Assembly: GCA_013001935.1 (NCBI GenBank)
Contig: JABDKZ010000100.1
Location: forward strand, 1 to 6,477
Length of the DNA stretch: 6,477 nt
Source of the DNA: Maribacter sp.
GTDB lineage: Bacteria; Bacteroidota; Bacteroidia; Flavobacteriales; Flavobacteriaceae
Direction: 5' to 3'
In this document: positions 6,229-6,477 of the stretch, piece after piece
How positions within the stretch are numbered: position 1 is the stretch's first letter
How the letters are laid out: every line of letters begins with the position of its first letter
Program-made: the position numbers and the translations under genes
Notes under the pieces: generated by a model
What the model was told of the DNA's origin: nothing
Databases searched by the model: none
What the model saw: the letters and a program-made list of their open reading frames with translations, nothing else

Positions 6229-6477
6229 CTAAGCAATCTTATTTCGCTTGCGATCTACTTCGGTCAAGTAAATCTTGCGCAATCGTAAAAATTTAGGGGT
6301 CACCTCAACATATTCATCCTTTTGAATGTATTCCAAGGCTTCCTCCAAGGAAAACTTAATTGCTGGTACGATCTTCGCCTTATCATCCGCTCCTGAAGAG
6401 CGTACGTTAGAGAGCTTTTTGGTTTTCGTAATATTGATGGTCATATCATCACCACGAGAGTTCTCACCAATTACTTG
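6229..6477 (-). CDS. typA: Translational GTPase TypA/BipA, C-terminal fragment (5' part outside window)
   Basis: TypA (BipA) is a ribosome-binding GTPase of the EF-G-like family, involved in ribosome assembly and stress or low-temperature growth. The last 82 codons are visible and the frame is open through the right edge; the gene starts beyond it. The methionine at 6444 is internal, since the preceding codons (VIGENSRGDDM) continue the family sequence. The diagnostic C-terminal domain is clear: TKTKKLSNVRSSGADDK, then a proline-containing strand and SLEEALEYIQKDEYVEVTP, then LRLRKIYLTEVDRKR. This aligns with the well-known TypA pattern N-x-R-A/S-S-G-x-D, LE-x-ALE-F/Y-I, D-E-x-VEVTP, R-x-RK-x-x-L-x-E-x-DR-x-R. 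The protein ends NKIA, shorter than the E. coli tail. The GTPase domain cannot be checked here. The stop is TAG at 6231-6229, followed by the shared terminator. Confidence 0.95.
   Translation of the reverse strand, partial: QVIGENSRGDDMTINITKTKKLSNVRSSGADDKAKIVPAIKFSLEEALEYIQKDEYVEVTPKFLRLRKIYLTEVDRKRNKIA

Noticed and set aside
6229..6444. A complete 71-residue small gene starting at the ATG at 6444
   Set aside because: The frame stays open to the window edge and the sequence is the conserved C-terminus of TypA, so this is a fragment of a larger gene.

Overview
The window looks like a core-genome segment from a member of the Bacteroidota, most likely a marine-type Flavobacteriaceae. The evidence is AT-rich DNA, A-rich start regions with no Shine-Dalgarno motif, a promoter of the TTTG / TAnnTTTG type, and exported proteins whose signal peptides end in A-Q. 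An FtsE gene with no adjacent ftsX also fits. I see no mobile element, CRISPR array, rRNA or tRNA gene, and no sign of recent transfer.

Layout, left to right. Positions 1-927 (minus) hold the 5' part of an outer-membrane beta-barrel gene of the kind usually labelled TonB-dependent receptor-like; it runs off the left edge. Immediately upstream in the same operon, 948-3971 (minus) encodes a 1007-residue exported protein made almost entirely of tetratricopeptide (TPR) repeats. A 166-bp divergent intergenic region follows. It carries a good Bacteroidota-type promoter for the next gene, ftsE (4138-4821, plus), whose start should be the ATG at 4138 and not the TTG further upstream. After that come a 140-residue membrane-associated protein of unknown function (4925-5347, plus) and a polyphosphate-glucokinase-like ROK sugar kinase (5421-6179, plus). 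A 12-bp perfect hairpin at 6179-6210 is shared by the kinase and the convergent 3' end of typA/bipA (6229-6477, minus), which runs off the right edge.

How the genes may work together. The TPR protein and the barrel are almost certainly co-transcribed and may be translationally coupled through a TAATG junction. A periplasmic TPR scaffold serving an outer-membrane barrel is the natural inference, but its job is unknown. FtsE would act with an FtsX encoded elsewhere in divisome and peptidoglycan-hydrolase control. The kinase would feed glucose 6-phosphate into metabolism, possibly from polyphosphate. TypA is a ribosome-associated GTPase.

Nothing here is a clearly new multi-gene system. The least understood parts are the TPR/barrel pair and the 140-residue protein, which carries a DETISS motif reminiscent of small phage proteins. 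Smaller curiosities are a G8 tract in the kinase, a Q in place of the usual H of its ELGH motif, and a five-codon ORF overlapping the start of the 140-residue gene.
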